From Macropodus opercularis (Eukaryota > Chordata > Actinopteri > Anabantiformes > Osphronemidae): 64,000 bases of DNA. Where the stretch lies: positions 7,372,501-7,436,500 of the forward strand of contig CM061091.1 of assembly GCA_030770545.1 (NCBI GenBank), given 5' to 3'. The notes beneath the pieces are model-generated. The model was not told the DNA's origin. It made no database searches and was given only the letters and a program-made list of their open reading frames with translations. A program made the translations under genes and the position numbers. Position 1 is the first letter of the stretch. Each line of letters begins with the position of its first letter. Below, piece after piece: positions 1 to 14,200 of this stretch.

Positions 1-3000
1 TTGAAACGTGCTGCAATCCCTGCGCGCATTAATGCAAGTTGGCCTGCTCAGCAGATTTTAGACGTTTTCACCGTGTACTCTACATAAATGCATATAAGTG
101 TACAACATGAAGCTAATGTGCTGTTTTTGCTGCTGTGCTTTGTGGCAACTAGTGAAGCAGGGATACTAAACATGGCTCAACATAGCCCGCACTTTACTAA
201 ATGAGGCCCACTGGGGACGATAACTTTGTAAGTAGCACAGGAAATGGACCTTTGCCTACATTGTTCCTCGTTATATATTACAAATACATCATGCAAACAC
301 GCGTTGTGGAGCATATTGGTCCCTGAAGTATGAAAATTTCAAAATGAAGCAGCTAGAATTGCTGCGAATGTGAATTCCATAACGCCAGAACGGAACAGTA
401 TCAGAATTTATAAAAAATGAAGGAGGAAAGGCTGCACATGATGATTCATGCTCACAAATAACTAGGCCCCAAAGTTACTGGACGATACCGAGTGTTCCTC
501 ATTATTTTTGTAATTACACTTTCATTAGTTCACTAAAGCTGAATTATGCGCTCGGCTCAATGGTTGGCTCCCTCGCACCGCATCGACTGAGTATAACTAA
601 TGAGTCTGACAATGCTACATAAGGCCGTTAAAACATCTGTGGACAAAAGAACAGGCAGAGCCTTTTGCTGGTAAAGTGAAAGGGCAGGAGATACAACAGC
701 GTGGAAAGAACGAGGTCAGGGAGAAAGAGGAACGCTACGGCTTTGACAAGGGGAATAAGCAAAGGTTGCTTTTTATTCCCAGAAACAGAGGGAGCACTTC
801 TTTCACTGTAAGTCACCTTTCGCATAAGCCTCTTGATCCCCAAGGTGAGTGACTTACAGAGGAGGAGGAGCGTGGCACAGAGCCGTGCATTTACAAATCC
901 GACTGTGCTCGGTGCAGCTGTGACACGGGCTGGCAGCCCCTCTTCAATTCTTTTCTCGTTCGCCTCTCACAAGCGCAACCGCCACGCACACAACGGGGCA
1001 CGCAGGCATGCATCAAAACATCTGCATTCAGCAATTTTAATTCCTTTTTTTTTTTTGCCACCGTGTTTCGGCAAAGGTTCCTGCGGGAGCGTGGTTAGGG
1101 TGCAGAATAGCAAAGTGAAAAAATGTCGCTGGAAACCCTGACCTCCAAACCCCCTACAACGTTTTTTTAAGCCGGCTTTATGCATATACTGTCTCCGAGG
1201 TGTTGTTTGCAGACACTGACAAAGCACATTCGCTTAAATTGTCACACCTTGCACTTTTGTTTTCCTAATTGTGCCATCATTTCACATGAATGATGTAGCT
1301 CATTAACACAAATGCCTCGCAACATCCTGCACACTGAGAAACTCCTTAAATGAGCTCAAATTAATGATGGGCTGTCATTGTGTTTTGTTTTTTTTATTTT
1401 TTCTGCACTATACGTGACTTCTTGTGTGCGGTGTGATGTGTCTGAGGCACATCACACATTATTCAGCTTGCATAATGGTTCTGATTGTGCCATTTATAGT
1501 ATCATATATATTTGTAGCTGCACATCAATTCAGTGCCAGAGTGCTTTGCCACTGACATTCTCACGTTTTCTCGACACTTGAGGTCAGCTAAACAAAAAAA
1601 ACTGTTTTTATTTATTGTATTATTGTGACCTGTGTTCAAGGTCAGATTCGGTTTCAGTATGATGGTGAAATTTGTTAAACAGTGACAATTGTTGTTGCTC
1701 TTGGAAACAAGTGCTAGAAGCCTCTAAGTTCTTTAAACATCCTTTACTACACTTTGACTGTAACCCCTACAAAAGTTGACTTGGTCGGATATCACGAAGT
1801 GAGGCAACTTGAGTTTAAACACCTCTCAGCAATGTCAGCACAGCCCGGTTACTGTTTGTTTATTGGGATGATAGAAGCGTTCTCATTTGATTACACTCTG
1901 TCATGTCCTTTAATCAGTCAATACACTATTGTATGCAGCACGCTTTAAACTGATTAGTGCACCTCACAGATGACTAAGTTCAGTAAGTACGTTCATAACA
2001 CATGAAAATGATTCTCATCAAACCTCAGCTAGACAGACGATATGTCTGCCCGACTGACCTTTGTTCAATAAAAGTACACTCAGTATCCATCAGAAATGAT
2101 TATTTACACAAAAATCACAAAGAGTGCATGCTGGGAACTCTTTCAATCCCAGCATTGTACTTTAAACCTACAGTAAATGAAAGACAACAAAAGCCAGAGG
2201 GCTGATCATAAGCTGTTGTTATTAATAAGATGATAACCAATTATATGATGGACAGTATTTGTTTTGGCCAGTTAGGCTGTAGTTGGTTTGTTTGGGTATA
2301 ACCTTATGTCCATCTTCAAGCTTAATTCAGTGGAAATCAAAAGGAACCTAAATATGTTACAACGAACCGTGTGTTTAATCCTGTCCCATCCTGTCTGCTC
2401 AGCGGCTGCAGTGATTTAAGGGTGGGGATAGACGATTAAAGCCAAAAAGTAAACCTTGTTCTCTTTCCGTAAAACATTGTTGTGCAACCTCACAGTTGGC
2501 ATTTGCTCATAACTGTGGCAATTATCCTGACAATGTACCAAACAAAACTGCTTGGTGCTCTGCCACTGCAGACTGCAAAACACAACACGGCTTCGCACTT
2601 ACTACCGAAGGTGTGTTGTCAAGTAGCCGTTTTGTAAAAACCTGCTGCTGTCAGATCACATTTTGACCACAAACTAACCTCTTTAGAGGTTGTTTGGGAT
2701 AGGACTGAGTCCAAATCCAGTAAAGGGTCTCGGTGCAGTGGGTTTTGGTTTCCGAGGTGGGAGAAATAAAAAAACAACAACCACGAATTGGACAGAACAT
2801 CCTCAACTAAAGATAGTAATTCAATTGTTACTGCTGTGTTGAATGACTGATGTGGCTGCAGGAAAGGAAAGTGAAATGGGCTTTACTGAACAAAGTCATC
2901 AGCGTCAGCAAACTGATTTGTGATTTCTTCTTCTAATCCACAGAGGGTGGCTGCAACGACTATCTATAAATGTCATGTACGAGTCATTGTGCACGGAGCG

Positions 3001-6000
3001 CGCGTCTGATCGGCAACAGGCTGTCCGGTCAGAAAATGGGCTGTCCAGTTCAAAGGCTGCATGTGTGCATAGCTAGAGTGTAAAGTATAAAATCTGAGCT
3101 TCCTGGATCTGATGAGGAGACATAAAGCTGGTGGGCTGATTCTGGATTGCCCCCAAAAATCAGCACATTCCCTCAAGTCTAAACACATACAGTAAAAAAA
3201 AAGCTGTTGTTAATAGAGCTACAGGATAAACTACACTAACAGAACCAACGGGAGGGATCCGCAACGAGCTCGCACACTGCTTCTTCATTTTAGGGCACTA
3301 ATTTGTCTTCTCGTGGACAAAATACACTGGTTGACACTTTAATTATGTTACTACATTGTCTGTCTGGCGGCCTGGGTGGAGAACGCCATCTGCATTCTGG
3401 CCAAAAAAGTTAAGGAAAAAGAAAGAGGCGGATGAATAAATCCTCTGCTTTACAGAAATGACACACTGTGTGCTTTCTGTTTGGAAAAAGGAAGTTAGGC
3501 ATTCAATCATCACTTTGCCAGTTTAACTCTTGAAAAGACGAGACGAGCTGCCTTCAGCGGGCTACAGCTACCGGCGGCGGTGTCTTCGCCGAGTGGCCCG
3601 AACGCCCACTTCTTAGTGAGCCTTCGCACTGAAGTGCACAAACGGTCATCAAAGAGTACAATTACAGTGTCGGGGGGGCTGTTATGGGTCCCTGGCATTA
3701 AGGGAGTTGCCTGGGCAACGAAAACAGCACCGACAATCAGTGATATTGACAGTGGCATTCAGAAAACAAGATGATGATGGATGACACCACGCAGTCAAGG
3801 TGCAGTGCAGTGTTCTGAACACAGAGTGGTCGTTTGGACACACATACAGTATCATTGTCCAGGTTTAGTGTTACATGTGTATTTCATGTAGCATCATACT
3901 GTAACTACCCTCCACAAACCATTGGACTGTCTATACTGAAGCCATTGGACCATCAGCCGGTGCAGTTTTATTCCATTTGTAAACAGTATTAGAGTAAACA
4001 GTGAGTGTAGCATTGCATCAGCGTAAACAGAATCAATCACGGAGAAATAATAACGGCGACAGTGAATGCAGTGTGTTATTATAATGACTCCTGTCCTGGC
4101 CGCGGCACCGCTGCTGCTGGTGAAAAGACAGACGTCCATACATCCTGAAGCTGCCGTTCAGAATGATGAACAAAGCCTCGCGCGACCGGAGGAATTATTA
4201 GCACTTCGCCGCGCTCTCTGCTTCGTGCCACTGCCGCTGTGCGCGCCCATGCACGCGCACGTTTGCCAACCACGACTCCCAATCAGGGGCTGCATTGGAC
4301 TGCTTATCCTGTCAGCGGAGGAGGAAACACGTCAGTCCCTGCTGAAGATGAGCTTTTACAGCAATCACTTGAACAATCACTGTGTCCTAATGAGGAAGAT
4401 TCTACACATTCGACGCCCACCCCCACCTCCCACCCCTCCCCCGCCTGGGGCTTCAGTTCCACGTTCTTAGATATGTAGCTCAGCAGATGGAACTAATGAT
4501 TTTGCTTCTTGTCAGGGCAAATGGTAGATGGGACAATGGCTCCTCCTATTTACGTACCAGTAGGAGAGGGAGACTGAAGAGAGGGGAGGAGAGGGAGGGA
4601 GGAGATGCTGTCACTGTGATGCAGCTTGTCAGGTTCCGTCTGCTACCACAGAGCGTACACAATACGCCGAACTGGCTTCTCCACTTTCTGCCTCGCTTAG
4701 TCTTCGGTGGGGGTCAGTGATTACTTTTCTGCTTTTTCTAAATTTAGCCCATGGAGATGCAGAATGTTTCAGTCAGACACACCATTGGATCCACACGGTG
4801 GCTTTGGAGGTCATACGGTGAAATAGTTAACGCTGGCCGTGACTGACAGGTGTCAGAACACACAGTGCATCACAGCTTGTTGCAGAGAGGGCTGCCCAGA
4901 AACAGACTGGTCAGCTGACCCCTCTCCACCTACAGCTCTATTTCGCCTCAGCTACCGTGTACTGTTGGCGTTTCATTCAGAAGATCTGCAGACAAAATGG
5001 TCACAATGAGTGATATGGCTGTTATTACATATGACATTATTAGATTCTTCACACTGATGCAACTTTGTGTAAGCATTGTGGTGTCGCAACTGGCTGAGTT
5101 GTATAACTTTCGGTAGGTGCTTCAGTCCTGCAGTCATAGACTGAAAGGTCGGGCCCATGCAAGTGCTCATGAGCTCAATCTGCAGAGTCATTTATAATTC
5201 AGCTGGGAGGACGTCCTGGATTGTTATGGTTGTGTGAAATATGTGACATTGATGGTTTAATATGTATTAATAGATGTAAATTATTATATAGCAAAAATAA
5301 TCGATTAATCTGACCTAACCTAAAACGTCTCCTTTACCAAGTTTGAAAATCTGTGAAGTCACCTTTAAGTAACAGGAAATGGTGTGAGATTAATGAGCTG
5401 GTTTGTCAAAGTAAACGCATTCACTTTAAACTGCAGTGAAGTAGAAGAGTGATGGATTTAAAAAAAAAACTGCCTCACATTTTTGTTTAAACACAGTACA
5501 TGAGTGAATAGTTGCTGACTGCAACTGGTATTCAAAGTGCATATGTAACATTCAGTGACATTCAGTGTAGGAAATGATGTAAACTGGCAGAAACAGCATG
5601 AAAATGTGCTGTATAATGCATCCCTATTGTGAACCTGATGTGGCAAAGAGGACGAGTTTGTTTAAGGTTGCATGGCCATACCAGACAATCATACTGGGGG
5701 GAAATGTCATGTTAACCATTAAATATGCAGCAGATTGCATGTTGTTATGTAAAATGTATGGGAACCCCAAGGCCATGCGCTAACTCACATTGCACCTTTT
5801 GGAAGAGCCAGATGTTGACCTTTTTCCTGTTCAGTCCAGCTAGTTAGTATGGCCCAGTTCCCCTCATCTGGTCAAAGTGACACAGTCTCATAAAATAAAT
5901 CTAAAGAATGAATTCAGGATGGCTTCATGCTCCAACCAGGAGTCAACAGGGGCTAATACATTGCCAAAACTGGTAAAATTAGAGCCACCATTTTTAATTT

Positions 6001-7023
6001 TCCATCTGTACACCCTCAGGCAACTGTAGCATAAATAGTTACTCCAGATAGATTCTGCTCAAACACGACTGCAAATGAATCGTAACTTTGTCTCATTTGT
6101 TGGATTTTGACTCTGTTAATTACACCTACATGAATAATCTGTAATTCTAAATATTGCAATAACATTTTGAATGTACGGAACAGATGGCGCAATGCATGAT
6201 ATATGATACACTTAGCTATTCTTGGGAACATTTTCCCTCCAGTCTGTCTCATGGCACGTACCGTTTTATCAAGTTGGACAGAAAAGTCCCCTTCTGGTGT
6301 GAACCACAACAGATTTACTGGAGAAAACCATATAGTGAACATCAGTGGTGCTGGAACATTAGGAATAAAATGTTTCATTAAGAAATGTTGAAAGTATAGA
6401 AATAAAAATGCTCTAATATTAAAATTGAATCCAAAAGGAGGCATATTTTAAGGGTGTTAAGCACATGCTTAAACAGATTAATTAATTCTTACTTCTCTGT
6501 ATGGATTTTTCTCTCAGCTCAGAATAAAACGTGTTTATTTCCTCCTTCTCCTGTGGCCACATAGGAATTAAATCCATGGCGATTATTGGCCATGTGCTGA
6601 ACTAGAGCAATAATCAATATTGCTCATCTGAGAGGTCAAACAATGTTCATAGGAGCAAAAAAAGGGCAAGAGTTCTCTTGCATGGCTTCCAGTTCATGCA
6701 TCATCATTGCAAACGCTCTGCCTTTATTGAAACAATGGAGATGACATGAGTGTCATGACCCACATAGAGGCGAAGGTGATGGTCTGTAATTGAAGCCATC
6801 TCCACTCAGGTAAAAAAAAAAAAAGGTGCAGTGATTACAATCAACACAGAACCTCCCAATGTTCTACAGTACGTTCTCCAGCTTTGTCTTCCTGCTCCTG
6901 GACACAGAACTCAATCGACTACAGGCACTGGTTATTTTCTGCTTTCATTTTCTGTTATTGTCATCTTGTTCAATCATGAATTAATGAGACAAATTAAAAA
7001 AATGAGACAATTTGTGCAGGATG

Positions 7024-7025
<2 letters not shown>

Positions 7026-7099
<74 letters not shown>

Positions 7100-7126
7100 T
7101 GAGAGAGAGAGACAGAGAGTGTGTGT
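7026..7126. repeat. compound (GT)n(GA)n(GT)n(GA)n microsatellite
   Basis: A run of GT is followed by GA with a CA interruption, then a second GT run and a second GA run with the same CA interruption. The alternation suggests duplication of a whole GT-GA block. It ends against two TCAAGGTCA words. Confidence 0.95.
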
Positions 7127-7140
7127 CAAGGTCAAGGTCA
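7126..7140 (+). promoter_or_regulatory. overlapping TCAAGGTCA half-sites
   Basis: TCAAGGTCA occurs at 7126-7134 and again at 7132-7140, sharing three bases. This is the extended half-site bound by monomeric nuclear receptors of the ERR and NR5A type. The 6-bp spacing could equally come from repeat slippage next to the microsatellite, so function is uncertain. Confidence 0.25.
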
Positions 7141-10013
7141 ATCAGTGTGTCCAGGTTTGAGCAGTGGCACATGCTGTATGTTGCATTCACTGCCACCGGC
7201 ACATTATTGCTTGTGGACAATAAGTCAGAGCGGCTACCTTAAGTACAAGAGGCCAAGACAATTAGATTTAGCCACCCATGAAAAGCCTTTTGTTGGTAAG
7301 TGAGGATGCTTTTTAATCATAGCGGGATGGGAGCATCGCTGCAGCGACAGAATCTGAAATAGGAAAATAAAACAATTCTGCATTAACACATCCAGGCTGT
7401 TCACTTCAAGAATGACCTATTGTATGCAAGGAATGTTCTCTATGGATTTTGTCCCCCTTGCTCATTATACCCTGTTGTTAGAACAAGAGAGCATTAGACA
7501 ATCAGGCTGTTCAGTGGTGTGTGCCCGATGCAGCCCTCGACAGCACAACTCGGAGGTAAGTAAAATGAAAAAAATAAATAAACCGAACTTCCAGAGTAAT
7601 GCATTCGCCTAATTCACAGCAGCTCTACGCGTGTCCTGCAAACAGCTCTGCAGCCTGAATTAAGCCGCTGCAAGCGAAACCTGCAATTTGAAAAACAAAG
7701 AAAGAACGACAACACAAGGAAGAAATGTTCGGGAACAATACGGCGACAGAGCCGTGGAAAAGTGTAAATGAGCTCAGCTACAGGGGCCGTGGCGCGCACG
7801 CTGTGTGTTAAGTAGAGGGAGATTTTTTAGCATTAACCTCGACTACTGTCATTACCCTACCTGTGGGCCCAAAACTCATCAGTATACACAGCATGCTGAA
7901 GGTGGGTGAGTGTGGAGCGGCGCAAAACAAAACAAGCTTAATGAAGGACCGCAACAGTTTTCTCTTTCTTCTGTGCGGCTGACCTAATCAAATCAAGGAA
8001 TGAGATTGATTTCATGAGGTGCAGATGGATCCCGTAGCAAGTCTAATTCAATGTGCCGGCTCTCCACGATGATGTGTGTTTTCTCGGTCCAGATGGTCCT
8101 GCTCGGGTCTGTAATTCATATTTCAACATTTCACTCCCAGACTCGTCTCCCTCCCTTCCTTTTCTCCTCACGCCCTCATTCATTTGCTCTCTCACAGGTT
8201 TTAACTTTTTTTTTTTTTTTTTTTCTTTGCTCGCACTTTAACCACTGAGCAAATGGGGCGTTGATGTGGATCACAAACTCATCTGTCAAACACGGATCCT
8301 GCGATCTTGTTAAATGTCACAATCACCGCATGCTGACTCGTTAGTTGCGTGGTGGAGAGATGTCGGAGCTCATGTTTAAGAAAGCAAAGAAACTTCAAAG
8401 TACAGTGATGGGAGGGCCGCCAGACTTTTTATGGAAATGCTGGTGTTTTTCTCCATTTCCACACCAGTGAGCCACACATGTGGAGACTTCAAGACAGCCT
8501 GTCAATCACACCCAGCTTTCTGGCCCACCACAATATTAAAACTATTATACTGATTATTGAATATTTAATTTGTGAAACAGTTGAACTGAAGATATTTCTG
8601 TGTGACAGCTTTCAATAAGTGAACAGTGGTGGTGCAGACTAAAAAAATTCCATAGACTAATGAACACTAGTACACAGTAGGTGCACACTTCTATTTCTAT
8701 AAGTTCAAGTAAATGATTTATTGTATTATATAAAATACATGTAAAAATATTCACAGTGTACTTCTAACCACTTCATGTCTCATTGAGTGGAATAATTTAT
8801 GGTAGACAACGTCTGATGATTCACCAAAATGTACTAATTCTGCAAAAATAAGGTTAGAAGGATGAGTCACTTCTTTATCTGCAACAAATGTTTGGAATCA
8901 ATCAGTCAATGTCTGTAGCATCCCTGTATTTGAATACCAAATGCCAATGAAATGGCAATATAAGTGTTACAGCAATCTTAAGTGTTCTTAGGCAGAGCAG
9001 AACAACGTTGTTTACTTATTATTTTAAAAAAAGCAAACACAACATGCTAAACCATCAACATTAACTGTTAATGTGTGGTTAACTCTAATCATCAAAAAAA
9101 AAAAAAAAAGCTTAGCCTCAAGGGATAAAAATCATTTTGATACGTTCTTCGCTTTCCAATCAGCATGTTTCAAGACACGTGCCGTATATGGCCTATAGAG
9201 CTGTACGAAAATTTCCATAATTGGGAGACATGCGGTGCCGGAATCATTCTTTGGGACTTACTCAGAAAAAAAAAAAAATGCAGATGTGCTCCACAGTGCC
9301 TGTTTGAGCTGTCAAAGTCATTGTTCTCAACCTGAGAAACCTTGCAAATTATCCAGTTTCAATGCCACCTGCCACTGCTGGAAAGCCATGCATTTCTGCT
9401 GGTGAAATTTCCTGCAGGTATACAATAACTTTTCTGTATGGAGACTTCAATAATAGGCTCTGACAGCTTTGGCTAAGCACTTTTGCTTGTCTTATAGCTA
9501 GTCTCTACTGCAGATGGCTCCTTAGTACACCACTGAAAGTTATAGGATTGTTATACAAATTATGATGTAACTTTTAAAACTAGACCCCTTTAGAGGACCA
9601 ACATCCTGGCTAAATTACTGTAAGTATCATGTTTTAGCTAATTACAGCATCCCGACTGTCAAAGAGATTCATGTACATGTATGTAGTCTCTCCACATTCA
9701 AAGCTAACGCATCTCTCTATGGGATGCAGCTTTTAATAGTCAGGTATTGAAAAGCTGCATTTGCTCAGGCCTAAGAACAAAAGGCAGTCTAAATGAGTGC
9801 TTCGTTGGCTATATTAATAATCATCTGTGCCTTCTCCTTTGAGAGGCCTGTGATATCGAGTATCATTAGACATGCAAATAACAGCTCCATTTTCCCGTCC
9901 CTGGGATTAGGAAGGAAAGAGAGAAAAATGAAGAAGAGGCATTGCTGTGGCAGAAACAATTAAGCCATCCTCTTCGCGGAAGCACTTGGCAGCCGGCTTC
10001 AGACTGGTACAGG

Positions 10014-10037
10014 GTTGGGGGGGGGTTGAGGAGGGGG
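10014..10037 (+). repeat. G-run cluster, potential G-quadruplex
   Basis: Plus strand GGG, TT, nine G, TTGAGGA, then five G. The long run can supply two tracts, so the quadruplex pattern is met. It is deep in cdh8 intron 2; no other function is visible. Confidence 0.5.
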
Positions 10038-11270
10038 TCTTTTGGCTAGGCAGCGACGTCAACACGCTTGTCTGACTGAATGTGCATTTGCGCAGAGCAC
10101 CGCTTTAAGATGTCAGATCACCTTGGAGTGGACGGCAGCTACAAGCACAAGCACTCCTCCTGCGTGTCATGATGCCACTGAACGCGCTTCACACTGTGTC
10201 TGGAACACAGGCCCGGAGATGAGGGGGCTGTGGAGAGAGGCAGCGTCGAGGAAGAACAAAGGAACAATCAGCAAAGGGAAAGTAGACGAGGGAGAGGAGA
10301 CAGACTCATCCCTGTTGCCGTCTGCGGCGAAGACACGTACCTTTCATTCGTTCCTTCTCTCGCTCTACACGAGTGACCATCACTTCAAGACAAAATCCTC
10401 TACTCTCCGTCCACCACATTAGACAAATCTCCAACAACTGTCTCTCCAACATAATTCTATCCAGTGGCTCCACGAGCCAAAGCACACACAACAAAACCAA
10501 GACACAGCAAGACAAATGATCTAGTGTGTGGCACTAAATGTGTGTGGTGACTAAATATTTTCATACGCAAAAGAAAAAGCCATTCATGGCTCACTTTGGT
10601 GCTTGAAAAAGGAAGGGTGGGCAAGGGAATTGGCTCTCGTAACCCATTTCCCCGATTCACTTGTTTCTTTCACTTCATTTCCAAGTTCTTTCCAAGTTTT
10701 TTTCTCACTTCTTGTGATCATATAACAAAGCTACCAGAGCTAGAAAAAAATAAATCAATCTTTGTCTGTTAAAAGGTTACCCAAGGAAAAGTAAGAAAGC
10801 AGGTTAGGCCTAGGGGGTATTGAAGCTGTAGGATACCGCAGCTGAATTAAAGGTGCTTTTTTAAGACCAGTGGAAAACAGGTAGTTTCTTAGTGTCATTC
10901 TACAAAAGGGGAAGGGAAAAATCATTAAACATGCCAAATCTCAATGAGAGACTGGGGATGAAAGCGCACAGCCCACTGAGTTCAGTCAATCATTTGGGAG
11001 ACAAAGACAAGACAGCGAGTCAAAAAGTAAGAAAGTCGAAAGTGACTCCCTGAAATGCTCACGTCTCCTTACATTTCTCTCTCGTCCGCTCTCACTCCCT
11101 CTTTATCGCTCTCTTCCTCCTCTCGCCGTGTCTTTTTCTGGAATAGCCCGTCGGTAATGTCAACAGAGATTTCACGGCACAGTGCCGGTGCATCAGCCGA
11201 GCTCACATTTCCCCTACCTGTGATTTGCATCAGAGAAGAGGCTCATGGGGGCTTTCCATGCCAACGGAAG

Positions 11271-11292
11271 GTGTGTGTGTGTGTGTGTGTGT
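11271..11292. repeat. (GT)11 microsatellite
   Basis: Uninterrupted GT repeat, followed by GC-rich purine sequence (GGGGGGAGTAAGAGGAAGAGAGG). It is inside cdh8 intron 2. Confidence 0.95.
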
Positions 11293-14200
11293 CATGGGGG
11301 GAGTAAGAGGAAGAGAGGTGGGGGGTGGGATGGAGCCAGTACCCTGGGGCTTGACGCAGTAAGGCACTGTAACAATGGTGGCATAGACCACCCGGCTGAG
11401 AGATGCTTTTACTGCAAAGAGAACCTGTCTGTCTGACTGCATTCAGACCCTGCGCCTTAAATGTCAGCATCATCCTGATACAGCGCTGAGTTATTTACAG
11501 GACAATGTGGCCCAGCGCTAAATACATTAATGCAGGCTGGTCTCTATGTTTGCATGATGTTCTTCCAACATGTTATTCGCATTTGAAGGCTTTATTTGCC
11601 AATTCTAAACCTATATTCTAAGTCACATGGGTCTGTGGTCTTATTCAGGCAGGTGGTGCAGGTCGGTGCAGCGAGGTTTGTGGATATCTGCTGTCGAAAG
11701 CCTGCTATTTCAAATGATCTCCAAAAAACACTGTCAGCAGGTTGGTCAAAAAGTCTCTGGAAACTGCTGACGAAGGGTTTTGTTGAAAAACTATACGTAT
11801 GTAATGTCAGTGTTTTCAATCGAGATTGCTGAGATGTTTGCTCTAAAACCGATGGTGTCTGGTTCAGACATACAGGATTAAGTCTTGCTTACTTAGCACC
11901 AGAGGATGGATGGTGGAAGTGCACACACCCTTTGCTGGTAAATGTAGCTGAAGTTACAGGTCTGGTTCAGACAGGAGCTCAACTCCTTCAGGCATAAAAC
12001 TTTAGAGTAATTAGGAGTAAATGCAGTCCAGAATATGACTATACCATGTAAAGATGACTTCACGTCAAGGGAGACTCTACCCTGTCTCTGCTTTGCTCAC
12101 TTCTTCTTTCCAGATGTTTTCATAGATGGTTTTTGGGTCATCAGTTTATTGTAGGTCCAACCAAAAGGCTCACTAACAAAATGCAAAAAGGAGAAATGTA
12201 ACCTACACAGTACAATAAAGTGAAGAGTGCTTAGAGCTGTCCCTTCGAGAAACTAATCAACCGCTGCACAAGCCGAGATGAGATTAAATAAGACAAATCA
12301 GGATATATTCAAGTCAAGAGGATGATAAAAACAGAAGCTATGCCTCAGAACCACAGTCAGTGTATGTTTGTCTGTTAGAAAGACAAATCTCAGACAGATC
12401 TGAGTACAATAAAAAACACACGGGGAAGACAACTGGTCTGAGAGGGATCTGGGAAGATGTGCATGAAACAGAGACGCGGAAAAAAGCGATAACATGTTCA
12501 TCATGCTGCTCTTTCATCTATCCCCAGCAAAGCTTAAGGCCACTTCACACATCCACCAGGAATGACACAGTTCACAACCCTTGATGGGGGAGAAGAGGTG
12601 AGTGGTAAACCCACTCAGAGCCACCGCTTGTCAGCAGGCAAGGCAGATAACTTATTGAGGCCCCAGAGATGGGGCCCTAAGGCTGCCAGACGTTAAAATG
12701 ATGTTTTGGTTGATGTCATTATGACATACAGTAGGATAAACTACTAGTACAAACTTGCTCAGACTGATGAAGACACGTAGAGTAGATGAGTATGAATGAG
12801 TAGAAATGTTTTGTTTGTTCCACTTATAGACAAAATAAAAAAGCAAAGAAACAAACAAACAAAAAAACGGATGATTATGAAAAAATAAATGAACATGCAG
12901 CTTCCTACATCCTGTTTTTCTTTTCTTGATTGACTGCACATCTAAAAGCCTCCATCATAAGACACAGCACGTATTACTTTACTGAAACCCACAATCGGCG
13001 TTGTATCAACGTGTTAAGTCCCAAACGCACAGTCGTCTGTGTGTGGCTCGTGTTTCACCACAGAAGGGGACACAATTAAATGAAATGTGTTGCGCTGGTT
13101 GTCATGTCCGCAGCTAACGAGACGGGACACGGCGTTGCTGCGACATGCCATTTGTCTTCCATAATAAGACACGAGAGCCCGCAGACACTTGAAGGAAGTC
13201 AGCGTCGCAAAACGACTCCTTCCTGGAAGGACACACGCTGAAGCTTGCCAGGAAGGCATCCAGTGTGTGTGTGCGTGTGCACGTGAATGAATAAGTGCAC
13301 ACTTGCCCCGTTTGGTGCCTGTGTGCGTTCGCGAGACAGCCCCGCACGCTATGACAACACAGCCCACACTGTGCGTGTGTATGTGTTTGCTGCGCGTCCC
13401 TGCACGAATGCCCCCCTCACTAAAACAGCGGACCGGTAGATGGATGCTGGCTGTCACACCTGCACGACTTTGTTCCTGCCAGATGCGGCGGGGTCACAGG
13501 GAAAGCGCCCAAACACTCATCAATCTCAACCATTGTCCAACATTCTTTCGGCTCGGCCAACGGCGTCCAATATCCATTTAGCTGCTCTCCAGATGCAGGC
13601 GAAAATGCTGACGTATGCAGAAACGGGGTGGTCGAACCTATTGACCTGCACTGTCAGTGTAGGTGGACGAAAAAAAAAAAAAACAATATCAGAGCATAAA
13701 AAGAAACGGCCTGTGACAAATTAAAAGTTTGCTCCGCATTTACTCCTGGAGGTTGTCACTGACATTATGCTGCAGGTAAAGGAAGCTGAATTTAGTGTAT
13801 TCCCAAAGGTATCTATCAAGCAAGTGCCAGAATACTGTGTGCGACCTCGGGTCCTAATAACATCAAAGCCAAATTCAGAAGCTCAGGAGTCACACAAACA
13901 AAATGAAAGTAAATACGCCCTCGCTGTGCTAAAAGTTTGGCAGCGTATCCCAAAGCAAAATAATGTGCATCATTTTAGTCAAGAACACGCCATTTTGCCT
14001 TTGTGAACACACCAAACTCAATTACATTTGAAATACTCTTCTGGCCTCGTCCAAGCGCCACGCAGAGAAGCCAGAAAAGTAATTTCCATCATTCTGGCTT
14101 GTGCAGAGTTTTGCAGTTCCCTTGACAGGAAACAGCAGTTGAGTAGCCAATCCGCTAATGGGAGCGAGCGAAAGGGAGATAGAACGCACAAGTCTGGCGA

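Noticed and set aside
6016..6444. 142-codon minus-strand frame
   Set aside because: AT-rich, hydrophobic, overlapped by two plus-strand frames, and no transposase or other motif could be recognised.
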